Source: Streptomyces fragilis (GTDB taxonomy: Bacteria; Actinomycetota; Actinomycetes; Streptomycetales; Streptomycetaceae). Taken from it: DNA of 64,000 nucleotides. The DNA lies in NCBI RefSeq assembly GCF_003112515.1, contig NZ_BEVZ01000006.1, forward strand, positions 543,198-607,197, written 5' to 3'. A program made the position numbers and the translations under genes. The stretch's first letter is position 1, and each line of letters opens with the position of its first letter. The notes beneath the pieces are model-generated. The model saw only the letters and a list, made by a program, of their open reading frames with translations. It made no database searches and was not told the DNA's origin. This document shows positions 1 to 8,102 of this stretch, piece by piece.

Positions 1-1305
1 GCCGGAGGGCAGCTTGAGCGAGACCGTGCCAGAGGGGAGGTCGACGTCGTTCTGGCTGACGACGCGGACGGTGACCTCGGTGGTGCGGCCCGCGGGCAGG
101 GCGGCGGGCGGGGTGACGGTGACCGGGGCGCAGACTCCGCCGAGCCACTGGAGGTCGAAGGAGGAGTACGTGATGTGCTGGTAGTTGGCGCGCTCCCACA
201 GGAGGCCGACCCGGGCGTTGCCCATGCCGTCGCCGAGCGGGGTGAGCGTCGAGTAGGCGGCGGAGCCGGCCTCGACCACCTTGCGCACCGGCCAGTTCTG
301 TCCGTTGTCGCAGGACAGCCGGACGGTGAGGTTGCTGCGGCTGTTGGTGGTGGCCGTGTTGCTGAACAGCAGCCAGGAGGCTCTCGGGTGGGAGGGGGCC
401 GCGTCCGGCGCGAACCGGACGACGGAGCCGTTGTTGGCGGGGTCGGGCAGTTCGGTGTCGCGCTGGAAGGGCGTGTAGGTGACGCCGCCGTCCGAGGAGT
501 GGGCGACCGTGCGGTAGGGCGCGGAGCGGTTGTTCAGCATGACGCGGCCGTCGGACAGCTCGACGGTCTTGTTCTCGTCGCCGCCCGGTCCGACGGGGGT
601 GCCCATCCTCCAGGTGGCGCCGTGGTCGTCGCTGTAGGCGCTGACCGCGTAGTTGGCGCCGTTGTCGCGGATGGCGTACTGCTGGATCAGCCGGCCCTTG
701 TGGGCGCCCTGGCGCAGCTGGATGCCCTCGCCGGAGGCGGCGAACATGCCCGCCCAGGCCGGGTTCTTGATCTCGGCGGTGATCCGCTCGTGCTTCCAGG
801 TCAGGCCGTCGTCGTCGGAGTAGCTGTAGTCGGCCTGCAGGACGTTCGGGTCGCTCTCGTCGTTGCCGGTCGCCGAGCCGAAGAAGCCCTGGTTCACGGA
901 GGCCGCGTAGAAGACGAAGATCCGTCCCGTCACCCGGTCCACGAGGAGGCTCGGGTCGCCGTACCCCTGGGGCGCGGCGTCCTTGCGCACCACCTGCTGC
1001 GCCTGCCAGGTGGCGCCGCCGTCGGTGCTGCGGCGCATGACGACGCCGAGGTTGCCGGGGAGGTCGCCGAGGGTGGGGCGGGCGTCGTAGGCGGCGATCA
1101 GGGTGCCCTTGGTGGTCCTGGTCAGCGCGGGGATGCGGTAGTAGGGGGAGCCGGTGCCCGCGGTGGCGATGTCCTGCGAGGTGAGGGCTCCCGCGGCGGC
1201 CGCGGCGACGGAGCCGCTCTGCGCGGGGGCGCCGTGGGCGCCGGTGGTGAGGCCGAGCAGGGTCAGACAGGCGGTGCCGAGGACCAGGGAGACTCTTCGC
1301 TGCAT
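1..1305 (-). CDS. exo-alpha-sialidase, secreted (3' end outside window)
   Basis: Hydrolyses terminal sialic acids from glycoconjugates outside the cell. The 435 codons visible start at an ATG preceded by a GAAGAGG-type ribosome site. A signal peptide of about 26 residues (RR, hydrophobic core, AHG-APA) is followed by the sialidase YRIP motif near residue 58. At least four Asp-box motifs (S-x-D-x-G-x-T-W/Y) follow: STDGGATW, SDDDGLTW, SDDHGATW and SSDGGVTY. The six-bladed propeller is therefore clear. After about residue 390 the sequence turns into a Pro/Thr/Val-rich segment typical of NEW3/NPCBM-associated beta-sandwich domains, and the window ends there. It lies 67 bp downstream of the esterase gene on the same strand, so they are probably one operon under the operator at 2376-2385. 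The family call is firm. Linkage to sialic acid uptake is inferred from the neighbours. Confidence 0.92.
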   Translation of the reverse strand, partial: MQRRVSLVLGTACLTLLGLTTGAHGAPAQSGSVAAAAAGALTSQDIATAGTGSPYYRIPALTRTTKGTLIAAYDARPTLGDLPGNLGVVMRRSTDGGATWQAQQVVRKDAAPQGYGDPSLLVDRVTGRIFVFYAASVNQGFFGSATGNDESDPNVLQADYSYSDDDGLTWKHERITAEIKNPAWAGMFAASGEGIQLRQGAHKGRLIQQYAIRDNGANYAVSAYSDDHGATWRMGTPVGPGGDENKTVELSDGRVMLNNRSAPYRTVAHSSDGGVTYTPFQRDTELPDPANNGSVVRFAPDAAPSHPRASWLLFSNTATTNSRSNLTVRLSCDNGQNWPVRKVVEAGSAAYSTLTPLGDGMGNARVGLLWERANYQHITYSSFDLQWLGGVCAPVTVTPPAALPAGRTTEVTVRVVSQNDVDLPSGTVSLKLPSG

Positions 1306-1372
1306 GGACGTGCCTCTTCTCGGGAGTGCGGTCGGACGGTCGGGACGTGCGCGGAGCGGTGGAACACCGGGT

Positions 1373-2344
1373 CTAGGAGGCGGAGAAGAGGTCCTTGACC
1401 CAGGCGAGCTGGGCGCGCCGGTGGTGACCGCCGCCGCCCTCGTGGCCGTTGAACTCGTAGACCCGCAGGTCCTTGGGGCCGCCGTAGCGGTGGTAGGCCG
1501 CGAAGCAGGTGGAGGGCGGGCAGACGGCGTCCATCATGGCGACGGAGAAGAACGCGGGGGCGGTGGCGCGGGAGGCCAGCACCGCGGCGTCGACGTAGGA
1601 CAGCGAGGTGAGGACGGCGTCGGCACGGTCGCGGTGCAGGCTCAGGTACTCCGCGATCTCGGTGTACGGGGGCTGCCCGGCGATCTGCGCCCCGCGCCGG
1701 ATGTCGCACAGGAACGGGACGTCGGGCATGACGCCGGCCAGGCCGGGGACGAGCGCGGCCACCGCGAGCGAGATGCCGCCGCCCTGGCTGTGCCCGGTCA
1801 CCACGATCCGGTCGGGGTCGACGGCCGGGTGCTCCCGGGCCGCCTCGACGAAGCGCACGGCGTCCGTGAACAGCCGCCGGTAGTAGAGGTCGTGGGGATC
1901 CTCGACGCCGCGGGTGAGGAAACCGGGGACCTCGCCGTTGAGGGTGGCCGTGTCGGGGGTGTCGCCCCCGGCCGTGGACCAGCCCTGCCCTCGGGTGTCC
2001 ATGACGAGGTGCGCGTAGCCGGCGTTGGCCCACAGCACCTGCTCGTGCGCCAGGCCCCGTCCCCGGCCGTAGCCGAGGAACTCCACGACGCAGCCGAGCG
2101 GGAGACCCGCGCCGGCGGGCAGGTGCAGCCAGCCCCGAACGGTCTCGCCTGCGAAGCCGGGCACGGCGACGTCGAAGGTGGTGACCTGGGTCAGGCCGGT
2201 GTCCACGGGCGTCCAGCGGGGGGTTCCGCCCGCCGCCCGGGCCTCCCGCAGGGTCAGGTCCCAGAACGCGTCGAGGTCGGGGGGTTCGTGGAGGTCGGGC
2301 CGCAGTGCGAGGCACTCGGCGAGGGTGAGGTCCGTCAGTGGCAT
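1373..2344 (-). CDS. acetylxylan esterase / cephalosporin-C deacetylase family hydrolase
   Basis: Alpha/beta hydrolase of the AXE1 family (323 aa), which removes acetyl groups from acetylated sugars. The start ATG at 2344 gives the usual family N-terminus (PLTDLTLAEC). The upstream in-frame extension has no family character and runs through the operator. The nucleophile motif GHSQGGG (Ser near 184), the acid in DAVCPP (near 270) and the His in NGHEGG (near 300) complete the triad. No signal peptide is seen, so the substrate is probably imported or short. It precedes the sialidase in an apparent operon. Deacetylation of O-acetylated sialic acids or acetylated oligosaccharides would fit, but the specificity is inference. 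Confidence 0.88.
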   Translation of the reverse strand: MPLTDLTLAECLALRPDLHEPPDLDAFWDLTLREARAAGGTPRWTPVDTGLTQVTTFDVAVPGFAGETVRGWLHLPAGAGLPLGCVVEFLGYGRGRGLAHEQVLWANAGYAHLVMDTRGQGWSTAGGDTPDTATLNGEVPGFLTRGVEDPHDLYYRRLFTDAVRFVEAAREHPAVDPDRIVVTGHSQGGGISLAVAALVPGLAGVMPDVPFLCDIRRGAQIAGQPPYTEIAEYLSLHRDRADAVLTSLSYVDAAVLASRATAPAFFSVAMMDAVCPPSTCFAAYHRYGGPKDLRVYEFNGHEGGGGHHRRAQLAWVKDLFSAS

Positions 2345-2375
2345 GAGGAGTCCGCCCCAGTCGGTGTGGGAAGAA

Positions 2376-2385
2376 CAGACGTCTG
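2376..2385. promoter_or_regulatory. palindromic operator CAGACGTCTG upstream of esterase-sialidase operon
   Basis: Perfect 10-bp palindrome CAGACGTCTG, about 32 bp before the esterase start. It is the core of the longer 16-bp palindrome at 3416-3431. The shared core, and the FadR-type gene next to the other copy, suggest that regulator binds both. Confidence 0.6.
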
Positions 2386-2609
2386 ATGTCTGCTGTTGAG
2401 GGACCTTAGAGATCCACAACGCGGCCGTCAAGAGCGGGGCACCGCGGTCGTCGCGGGCGGGGACCTCGGGCATCGGGGGCCGGCCGCGGCGGTCACCGCG
2501 GGCCGAGCGCACCGGCCGTCGCGGGCGAAGTGCCGCCCCGCCCTCCCCAGTTGGACGACGGTGGGGCCGGCCCGTGACCCGGACCGGCCCCACCGCGGGA
2601 AACGCCCGG

Positions 2610-3362
2610 TCAGCGGCGGGCGCGGGCCTCGGCGATGCGCTGGCGGACCGGCGCGTAGTGGTCGGTCAGCGCGGCGGCGAACCGCACCGGGTCCCGGTCC
2701 CGGACGGCGTCCACTATGCGCTTATGGTGGGCGATGGTGGCCACTTCGTGCTCATGGGTGAAGACGTCCAGATGTGGCGCGACGATGACGTACACGTCCC
2801 AGAACGCCGTGGACAGCTGCCCGATGAGGTCGTTGCCGAGGGGGGCGAGGAGCAGGGTGTGGAAAGCGCGGTCGGCGACGACGAAGCCCTGCCCCTCCCC
2901 CGCCCCGGCCCGGCGCATCTCGTCGACGTGGCCTTCCAGCCGCTCGATCTGCTCGTCGCTGAGCGACTCCACGAGGCGTTCCGCCATGCCGCGTTCGAAC
3001 AGCTCGCGGACGTCGACGAGGTCGGACAGCACCTGGAAGTCGTCGTCGGGGCTGAGCAGACCACGGAAGGTCAGGCTCTCGACCAGCGCGGAGAGGCTCA
3101 GCCTCCCCACGTACGTCCCGTGGCCGTGGCGCACCTCGACGATGTCCAGCGCGGTCAGGATCCTGATGGCCTCCCGGACGCTGGAGCGGCTGGCGCCCAG
3201 CGCCTCGCACAGGGCCGGCTCGGTCGGCAGCGGGTCCCCGGGGCGCAGCTGGTTGCGCAGGATGTAGGCCTTGATGCCGTCCACGACCTCCTGTCGCAAC
3301 GGCTGACGCGCCGGTCTCGGCTCCGGCTCCGCACGTCGGACAGCTCCTTGTCCCACCGCCAC
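2610..3362 (-). CDS. FadR-subfamily GntR transcriptional regulator
   Basis: DNA-binding regulator of the GntR family with an FCD-type effector domain. From the GTG at 3362 it is 250 aa: winged HTH at about 20-85 (GDPLPTEPALCEALGASRSS, then VREAIRIL), then an all-helical C-terminal domain with the expected metal or ligand histidines (ADRAFHTLLL, ATIAHHKRI). The GTG start has GGAGAGGGG 8 nt upstream and leaves the palindrome at 3416-3431 in the leader. An in-frame ATG at 3434 would put the first codons inside the operator and is less likely. It is divergent from the ABC importer and downstream of the operator-bearing esterase promoter, so it is the likely local regulator, probably a repressor lifted by a sugar ligand. 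Confidence 0.9.
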   Translation of the reverse strand: MAVGQGAVRRAEPEPRPARQPLRQEVVDGIKAYILRNQLRPGDPLPTEPALCEALGASRSSVREAIRILTALDIVEVRHGHGTYVGRLSLSALVESLTFRGLLSPDDDFQVLSDLVDVRELFERGMAERLVESLSDEQIERLEGHVDEMRRAGAGEGQGFVVADRAFHTLLLAPLGNDLIGQLSTAFWDVYVIVAPHLDVFTHEHEVATIAHHKRIVDAVRDRDPVRFAAALTDHYAPVRQRIAEARARR

Positions 3363-3415
3363 CTCTTGACCCCTCTCCACTGTCGGGCTACGTTCCCACG
3401 CTATCAAGGGTCGGA

Positions 3416-3431
3416 CATCAGACGTCTGATG
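3416..3431. promoter_or_regulatory. 16-bp palindromic operator CATCAGACGTCTGATG
   Basis: Perfect palindrome in the divergent region between the GntR regulator and the ABC importer, placed to control both. The core CAGACGTCTG recurs at 2376-2385. Size and symmetry match a dimeric FadR-type winged-helix protein. Which protein binds is inferred from proximity. Confidence 0.7.
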
Positions 3432-3504
3432 CATCCGGAGCAGACGCCGTCCGCACCCCGCTTCTTCCTGATTCGCCCGTCATGTCTCCCGCCTGGAGGA
3501 ACCT

Positions 3505-5100
3505 TTGTCCCCGCGCAGCACTGCCGGCGTCGACCGCCGCGCCTTCCTCAGACTCACCGGCGCCATCGGCGCGGCGACCGCGATCACGGCCGGCCTGTCC
3601 GCCTGCGGGGGCCCGGGCAGCACCGCCGAGGGTTCCTCCGCCTCCGGCAAGGGCGCCGACACCCTGGAGGCGGGCCTGTCCTACCCGCTCTCCACCGGCT
3701 TCGACCCGATGATCACCTCGGGCGCGACGCCGTACGCCGCGAACATGCACATCTTCGAGGGCCTGGTGGACCTTGACCCGGCCACGCTGGTGGCGCGTCC
3801 GGCGCTGGCCACCGAGATGCCCAAGAAGATCAACGCGACCACCTATCGCGCGACCCTGCGCGAGGGCGCGACCTTCCACGACGGCTCCCCCGTCACCGCC
3901 CAGGACGTGGTCTTCAGCTTCGAGCGGGTCCTGGATCCGAAGAACGCCTCGCTGATGGCGCAGTTCGTGCCGTTCATCGACCGCGTGGTGGCGGTCGACG
4001 CGTCCACGGTCGAATTCAAGCTGAAGCACCCCTTCGCGCTGTTCCCCTCGCGCATATCCGTGGTGCGCATCGTGCCCGAGAAGATCGTCGGCGCCGACGC
4101 CAAGGCCTTCGACGCCAAGCCGGTCGGCTCCGGTCCCTTCCGCTTCGTGTCGGCGGTCCGCGAGGACAAGATCGTCATGGAGGCGTACGACAAGTACAAC
4201 GGCCCCCACCCGGCCAAGGTCCGGAAGATGACCTGGCACCTGATGTCCGACCCGTCCGCCCGGGTCAGCGCGCTCCGCTCGGGCCGGGTGCAGGCGATCG
4301 AGGACGTGCCCTACATCGACCTGAAGGGCTTCACCGGCGACGACAAGGTCGAGTCCGTGCAGTCCTTCGGGCTGCTCTTCCTGATGTTCAACTGCAAGGA
4401 CGAGCGTTTCGCCGACAAGCGGGTGCGCCAGGCGCTGCACTACGCGCTGGACACCGAGAAGGTCATCTCCACCGCGCTGCTCGGCCACGCCGAGTCCGCC
4501 ACCGGCTACGTGCCGGACACGCACCCGGACTACCACAAGGCCGCCACCGTCTACGGCCACGACCCGGCGAAGGCCAGGAAGCTGCTGGACGAGGCGGGCG
4601 TGAAGAAGCTCTCCTTCACCCTGCTGGTCACGGACACCGGCTGGGTCAAGGACATCGCCCCGCTGATCAAGGAGAGCTGGGCGGCGGCCGGCATCGAGGT
4701 GAAGCTCGACATCGCCCAGTCCCCCGCCCAGTACTCCAAGGTCGACAAGGGCGACTTCGAGGTGCTGGCGGCGCCGGGCGACCCGTCCGTCTTCGGCAAC
4801 GACGCCGACCTGCTGCTGCGCTGGTTCTACTACGGCTTCTGGCCGGAGAAGCGCTACGGCTGGACCGGCTCGGACGCCTACAAGAAGGTCAGGTCGCTGC
4901 TCGACGAGGCCGCCCGCGAGGCCGACGGGGCCCGGCGCAAGGAGCTGTGGGGCGAGGTCACCGACCTGGTCGCCGACGAGGCGGCCCTGTACCCGGTCCT
5001 GCACCGCAAGCTGCCCACCGCCTGGCGCGAGGGCACCCTCACCGGCTTCAGGCCGCTGCCCACCACCGGTCTGTCCTTCGTCGACGTCGGTCGCGCCTGA
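3505..5100 (+). CDS. ABC transporter substrate-binding lipoprotein (family 5, Dpp/Opp type)
   Basis: Extracytoplasmic solute receptor of 531 aa, close to the usual length for bacterial SBP family 5. The TTG start at 3505 has GGAGG 5 nt upstream. The N-terminus carries a twin-arginine motif (RRAFLRL, residues 11-17) and a lipobox ending at Cys34 (LSAC), so it is a Tat-exported lipoprotein. Family sequence follows (FDPMITSG, ATFHDGSPVTAQDVVFSFERVL, VRQALHYALD). It begins a run of importer genes and is separated from the permease by a hairpin at 5121-5151. Family 5 receptors bind peptides, nickel, sugars or, in the Haemophilus ducreyi Sat system, sialic acid. Given the sialidase and NagB nearby, sialic acid or a sialo-oligosaccharide is a reasonable guess. 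Confidence 0.92.
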   Translation: MSPRSTAGVDRRAFLRLTGAIGAATAITAGLSACGGPGSTAEGSSASGKGADTLEAGLSYPLSTGFDPMITSGATPYAANMHIFEGLVDLDPATLVARPALATEMPKKINATTYRATLREGATFHDGSPVTAQDVVFSFERVLDPKNASLMAQFVPFIDRVVAVDASTVEFKLKHPFALFPSRISVVRIVPEKIVGADAKAFDAKPVGSGPFRFVSAVREDKIVMEAYDKYNGPHPAKVRKMTWHLMSDPSARVSALRSGRVQAIEDVPYIDLKGFTGDDKVESVQSFGLLFLMFNCKDERFADKRVRQALHYALDTEKVISTALLGHAESATGYVPDTHPDYHKAATVYGHDPAKARKLLDEAGVKKLSFTLLVTDTGWVKDIAPLIKESWAAAGIEVKLDIAQSPAQYSKVDKGDFEVLAAPGDPSVFGNDADLLLRWFYYGFWPEKRYGWTGSDAYKKVRSLLDEAAREADGARRKELWGEVTDLVADEAALYPVLHRKLPTAWREGTLTGFRPLPTTGLSFVDVGRA

Positions 5101-5120
5101 CCTCGTCCGCCCGGACGCCG

Positions 5121-5151
5121 GGCCGCCGCCGTCCCCCGGGCGGCGGCGGCC
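5121..5151 (+). terminator. intergenic hairpin after substrate-binding protein gene
   Basis: An 11-bp perfect GC stem (5121-5131 with 5141-5151) and 9-nt loop, just past the receptor stop codon and without a T tract. In ABC operons such hairpins often partly stop transcription or protect the receptor mRNA, giving more receptor than permease. That role is inferred. Confidence 0.5.
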
Positions 5152-5178
5152 GTCGCCCCGATCTCTAGGAACCTCACG

Positions 5179-6129
5179 ATGGTTGCTTTTCTCCGGCTCG
5201 CGCTGCGCCGCGTCGCGATGATGCCGGTGATGGTCCTCGGCATCGCCCTGCTGGTCTTCGTGGTGCTGCAGTTCTCGCCGGCCGACCCCGCGTACAACGC
5301 GCTCGGCGACTCCGCGAGCGCCGAGGCCCGTGCGGCGTTCGCCGCGGCGCACGGCCTCGACGACCCGCTGCCGGTGCGGTACTTCGCCTTCCTGGGCGAT
5401 CTGGCGCGCGGGGACCTCGGTGTCACCGTGCCGCCCAGCCAGCCGGTGGCCGACCGGATCGCCACCGCGTTCCCGCTCACGCTGCAGCTGACGCTGCTGG
5501 GCCTCGCGCTGGCCGTCGTGCTGGCCCTGGTCCTCGGCGTCATCAGCGCCGTGTACCGCGACCGCTGGCCCGACCAGGTCTTCCGGGTGCTGTCGATGGT
5601 GGGCATCGCGCTGCCCTCGTTCTGGCTGGGCGTGCTGCTCATCCAGCAGTTCGCGCTGAACACGCCGCTCTTCCCGACCGGCGGTTACGTCAACCCCGCC
5701 GACTCCTTCGGCGGCTGGCTGCGCGGCATGACCCTGCCCGCCGTCGCGCTCGCCCTGCCGGTGGCCGCCTCGCTGGCCCGCCTGGTGCGCACCGCGATGG
5801 TCTCCGAGCTCGACCGGGACTACGTGCGCACGGCCCGGGGCAGCGGGCTGCCGCCGTTCCTGATCATCCGGTCGGTGCTGCGCAACTCCCTGATCACGCC
5901 GTTGACGGTGCTCGGCGTCAAGGTCGGCTACATGCTCAGCGGCGCCGTGGTCATCGAGGCGATCTTCGACCTGCCCGGCATGGGCAAGCTGATCCTCGAG
6001 GGCGTCACCGGGGGCGACGTCGCACTGGTCCAGGGCACCGTGCTGACCATCGCGGTCGCCTTCCTCGTGGTCAACGTCGTCGTCGACCTGCTCTACCTGC
6101 TCGTCAACCCGCGTATCAGGACGGTGTGA
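5179..6129 (+). CDS. ABC transporter permease, DppB-like
   Basis: Inner-membrane channel subunit of a Dpp/Opp-type importer (316 aa, usual length). About six hydrophobic segments are visible, beginning at residues 10-30 (VMVLGIALLVFVVLQF). The binding-protein-dependent transport EAA-type loop is seen near AMVSELDRDYVRTARGSGL. The ATG at 5179 has AGGAA upstream. Its stop overlaps the next start by 4 nt (GTGA), so the two are translationally coupled. Confidence 0.93.
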   Translation: MVAFLRLALRRVAMMPVMVLGIALLVFVVLQFSPADPAYNALGDSASAEARAAFAAAHGLDDPLPVRYFAFLGDLARGDLGVTVPPSQPVADRIATAFPLTLQLTLLGLALAVVLALVLGVISAVYRDRWPDQVFRVLSMVGIALPSFWLGVLLIQQFALNTPLFPTGGYVNPADSFGGWLRGMTLPAVALALPVAASLARLVRTAMVSELDRDYVRTARGSGLPPFLIIRSVLRNSLITPLTVLGVKVGYMLSGAVVIEAIFDLPGMGKLILEGVTGGDVALVQGTVLTIAVAFLVVNVVVDLLYLLVNPRIRTV

Positions 6130-8102
6130 TGTTCGCCCCCCGATCCCTCGCCGAGCGGCTGTCACCCGGCACCCGCCTGCGCCGTCTGCCGGCGCCCTCA
6201 CGGATCGCCCTGGTGATCCTCGTCGTCGTCGTGCTGGGCGCGGTGTTCGCACCCCTGCTCACCCAGGACCCGCTGGCCACCGGCGTCCCCGCGCAACCGC
6301 CGGGCGCCAACCACTGGTTCGGCACCGACCGGGCGGGCCGTGACGTCTTCGCCCGGGTGGTGCACGGCGCGCGCTACTCCCTGGTCATCGGCCTGGGCGC
6401 GACCCTGCTGGCCCTGGTCGCCGGCTCCTGCCTGGGCGCCCTGGCCGCGACCTCGCGCCGGTTCGCCGACGAGGCGGTGATGCGTTCGCTGGACGTCGTC
6501 ATGTCGTTCCCGCCGATCGCCCTGGCCGCCGTCCTGGTCGCCGTGTTCGGGCCCAGCGTCCCGGTCATCATCTTCACCATCGCGTTCGTCTACTCGCCCT
6601 CGCTGGCCCGCGTGGTGCGGGCCAACGTGCTGGAGCAGTACGGCGAGGACTACGTCGCGGCGGAGCAGGTGATCGGCGCCCGCCGCGGCTACATCGTGGC
6701 CCGGCACGTCGCCGTCAACTGCGCGGCGCCGGTGCTGGTGTTCGCGACCGTCATGGTGGCCGACTCGATCATCTTCGAGGCCAGCCTGTCGTTCATCGGC
6801 GCCGGGGTGCAGGACCCCGACCCGAGCTGGGGCAGCGTGCTGGCCTACGGCCGGCAGATCCTGCTGTCCGGCGGCTGGTGGGCGACCCTCTTCCCGGGCC
6901 TGTGCCTGCTGGTCACCGTGCTGGCCCTGAACGTCCTCTCCGAGGGCATGACGGACGCCGCCGCCTCCCCGGACAAGGCCCGCGCGGGCGGGGCGGGTGC
7001 GGACAAGGACGTCGCCGCGGCCCCCGCCGCCGAGGACGCAGGGGTCGCCGCCGCGCTCACCGAGCTCGCGGTCCGGCTGGAGGCCACCGAGCCCGCCGTG
7101 CCGGCGCTGCCCGAGGACGCCCCCGAGCTGCTGGTCGTCCGCGACCTGACGATCCGCTTCCCCGACCGCTACGGCGACACCCGGGTCGTCGACGGCATCT
7201 CCTTCACCGTCCGCGAGGGCGAGACCCTCGGCCTGGTCGGTGAGTCCGGCTGCGGGAAGTCCGTCACCAGCCTGGCGGTCATGGGCCTGCTGGCCCGCAA
7301 CGCCGAGGCCGAGGGCGAGATCCTCTACCGGGGCCGGGACCTGCTGAAGCTCTCGCCCAAGGAGCGCCGCGCGCTGATGGGCCCGGAGATCGCCATGGTC
7401 TACCAGGACGCCATGTCCTCGCTCAACCCGTCGGTGCTGATCGGCACCCAGCTGAAGCGGCTGACCTCGCGCGGCGGCACCAGGACGCCCGCCGAGCTGC
7501 TGGAGCTGGTCGGCCTGTCCCCCGAGCGCACCCTGCGCAGCTACCCCCACGAGCTCTCCGGCGGGCAGCGCCAGCGCGTGCTCATCGCCATGGCCCTCTC
7601 CCGCAGCCCCCGGCTGCTGATCGCCGACGAGCCGACGACCGCGCTGGACGTGACCGTGCAGGCGCAGGTCGTCGAGCTGCTGGTCGGGCTGCGCGACGAG
7701 CTCGGTTTCGCGATGGTCCTGGTCTCGCACGACCTGGCCCTGGTCGGCGACCTCGCGCACCGGGTCGCGGTGATGTACGCGGGACAGGTCGCCGAGGCCG
7801 GCGACACCCGCGCCCTGCTGACCGACCCGGCGCACCACTACAGCCGCGGCCTGCTCGGTTCCGTCGTCTCCCTGGAGGCGGGCACGGAGCGGCTGCACCA
7901 GATCCGCGGCGTCGTGCCCGCGCCCCGGGCGTTCGGTGACGGCTGCCGGTTCGCGTCCCGTTGCGCCGCCGCCACCGAGCTGTGCGCCACCACCCCGCCG
8001 CCCACCGCCGACCGCGGCGCCGCCGGGGAGGACCACCGGTTCGCCTGCCACCACCCGGCGCCCGCGCGGCGGCCGGCGAAGCCCCTGGAGAGCGCCCGAT
8101 GA
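6126..8102 (+). CDS. fused ABC permease-ATPase (DppC-DppD type)
   Basis: One 658-aa polypeptide joins the second membrane subunit to the first ATPase. Residues 1-280 form a DppC-like permease (NHWFGTDRAGRDVFARVV, EAA loop DYVAAEQVIGARRG, late hydrophobic segment). Residues about 280-330 are an Ala/Asp/Glu-rich linker. Residues 333-600 are an ABC ATPase with Walker A GESGCGKS (near 372), signature LSGGQRQR (near 477), Walker B LLIADEP (near 497) and the SHD switch His. The end is an oligopeptide-type Cys-rich tail (CRFASRC). The start is GTG 6126 or ATG 6129. It overlaps the next gene by ATGA. These two domains are separate proteins in most Dpp/Opp operons, although fused forms are known in actinobacteria. 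Confidence 0.92.
   Translation: MMFAPRSLAERLSPGTRLRRLPAPSRIALVILVVVVLGAVFAPLLTQDPLATGVPAQPPGANHWFGTDRAGRDVFARVVHGARYSLVIGLGATLLALVAGSCLGALAATSRRFADEAVMRSLDVVMSFPPIALAAVLVAVFGPSVPVIIFTIAFVYSPSLARVVRANVLEQYGEDYVAAEQVIGARRGYIVARHVAVNCAAPVLVFATVMVADSIIFEASLSFIGAGVQDPDPSWGSVLAYGRQILLSGGWWATLFPGLCLLVTVLALNVLSEGMTDAAASPDKARAGGAGADKDVAAAPAAEDAGVAAALTELAVRLEATEPAVPALPEDAPELLVVRDLTIRFPDRYGDTRVVDGISFTVREGETLGLVGESGCGKSVTSLAVMGLLARNAEAEGEILYRGRDLLKLSPKERRALMGPEIAMVYQDAMSSLNPSVLIGTQLKRLTSRGGTRTPAELLELVGLSPERTLRSYPHELSGGQRQRVLIAMALSRSPRLLIADEPTTALDVTVQAQVVELLVGLRDELGFAMVLVSHDLALVGDLAHRVAVMYAGQVAEAGDTRALLTDPAHHYSRGLLGSVVSLEAGTERLHQIRGVVPAPRAFGDGCRFASRCAAATELCATTPPPTADRGAAGEDHRFACHHPAPARRPAKPLESAR

Noticed and set aside
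2345..2593. Longer N-terminus (83 extra residues) for the esterase
   Set aside because: The extension runs through the CAGACGTCTG operator and is Arg/Pro-rich. The family N-terminus starts at 2344.
3418..6252. A 944-codon minus-strand open frame under the ABC importer
   Set aside because: His/Gln/Arg/Gly-rich shadow of the receptor and permease genes, with no start signal or domain.
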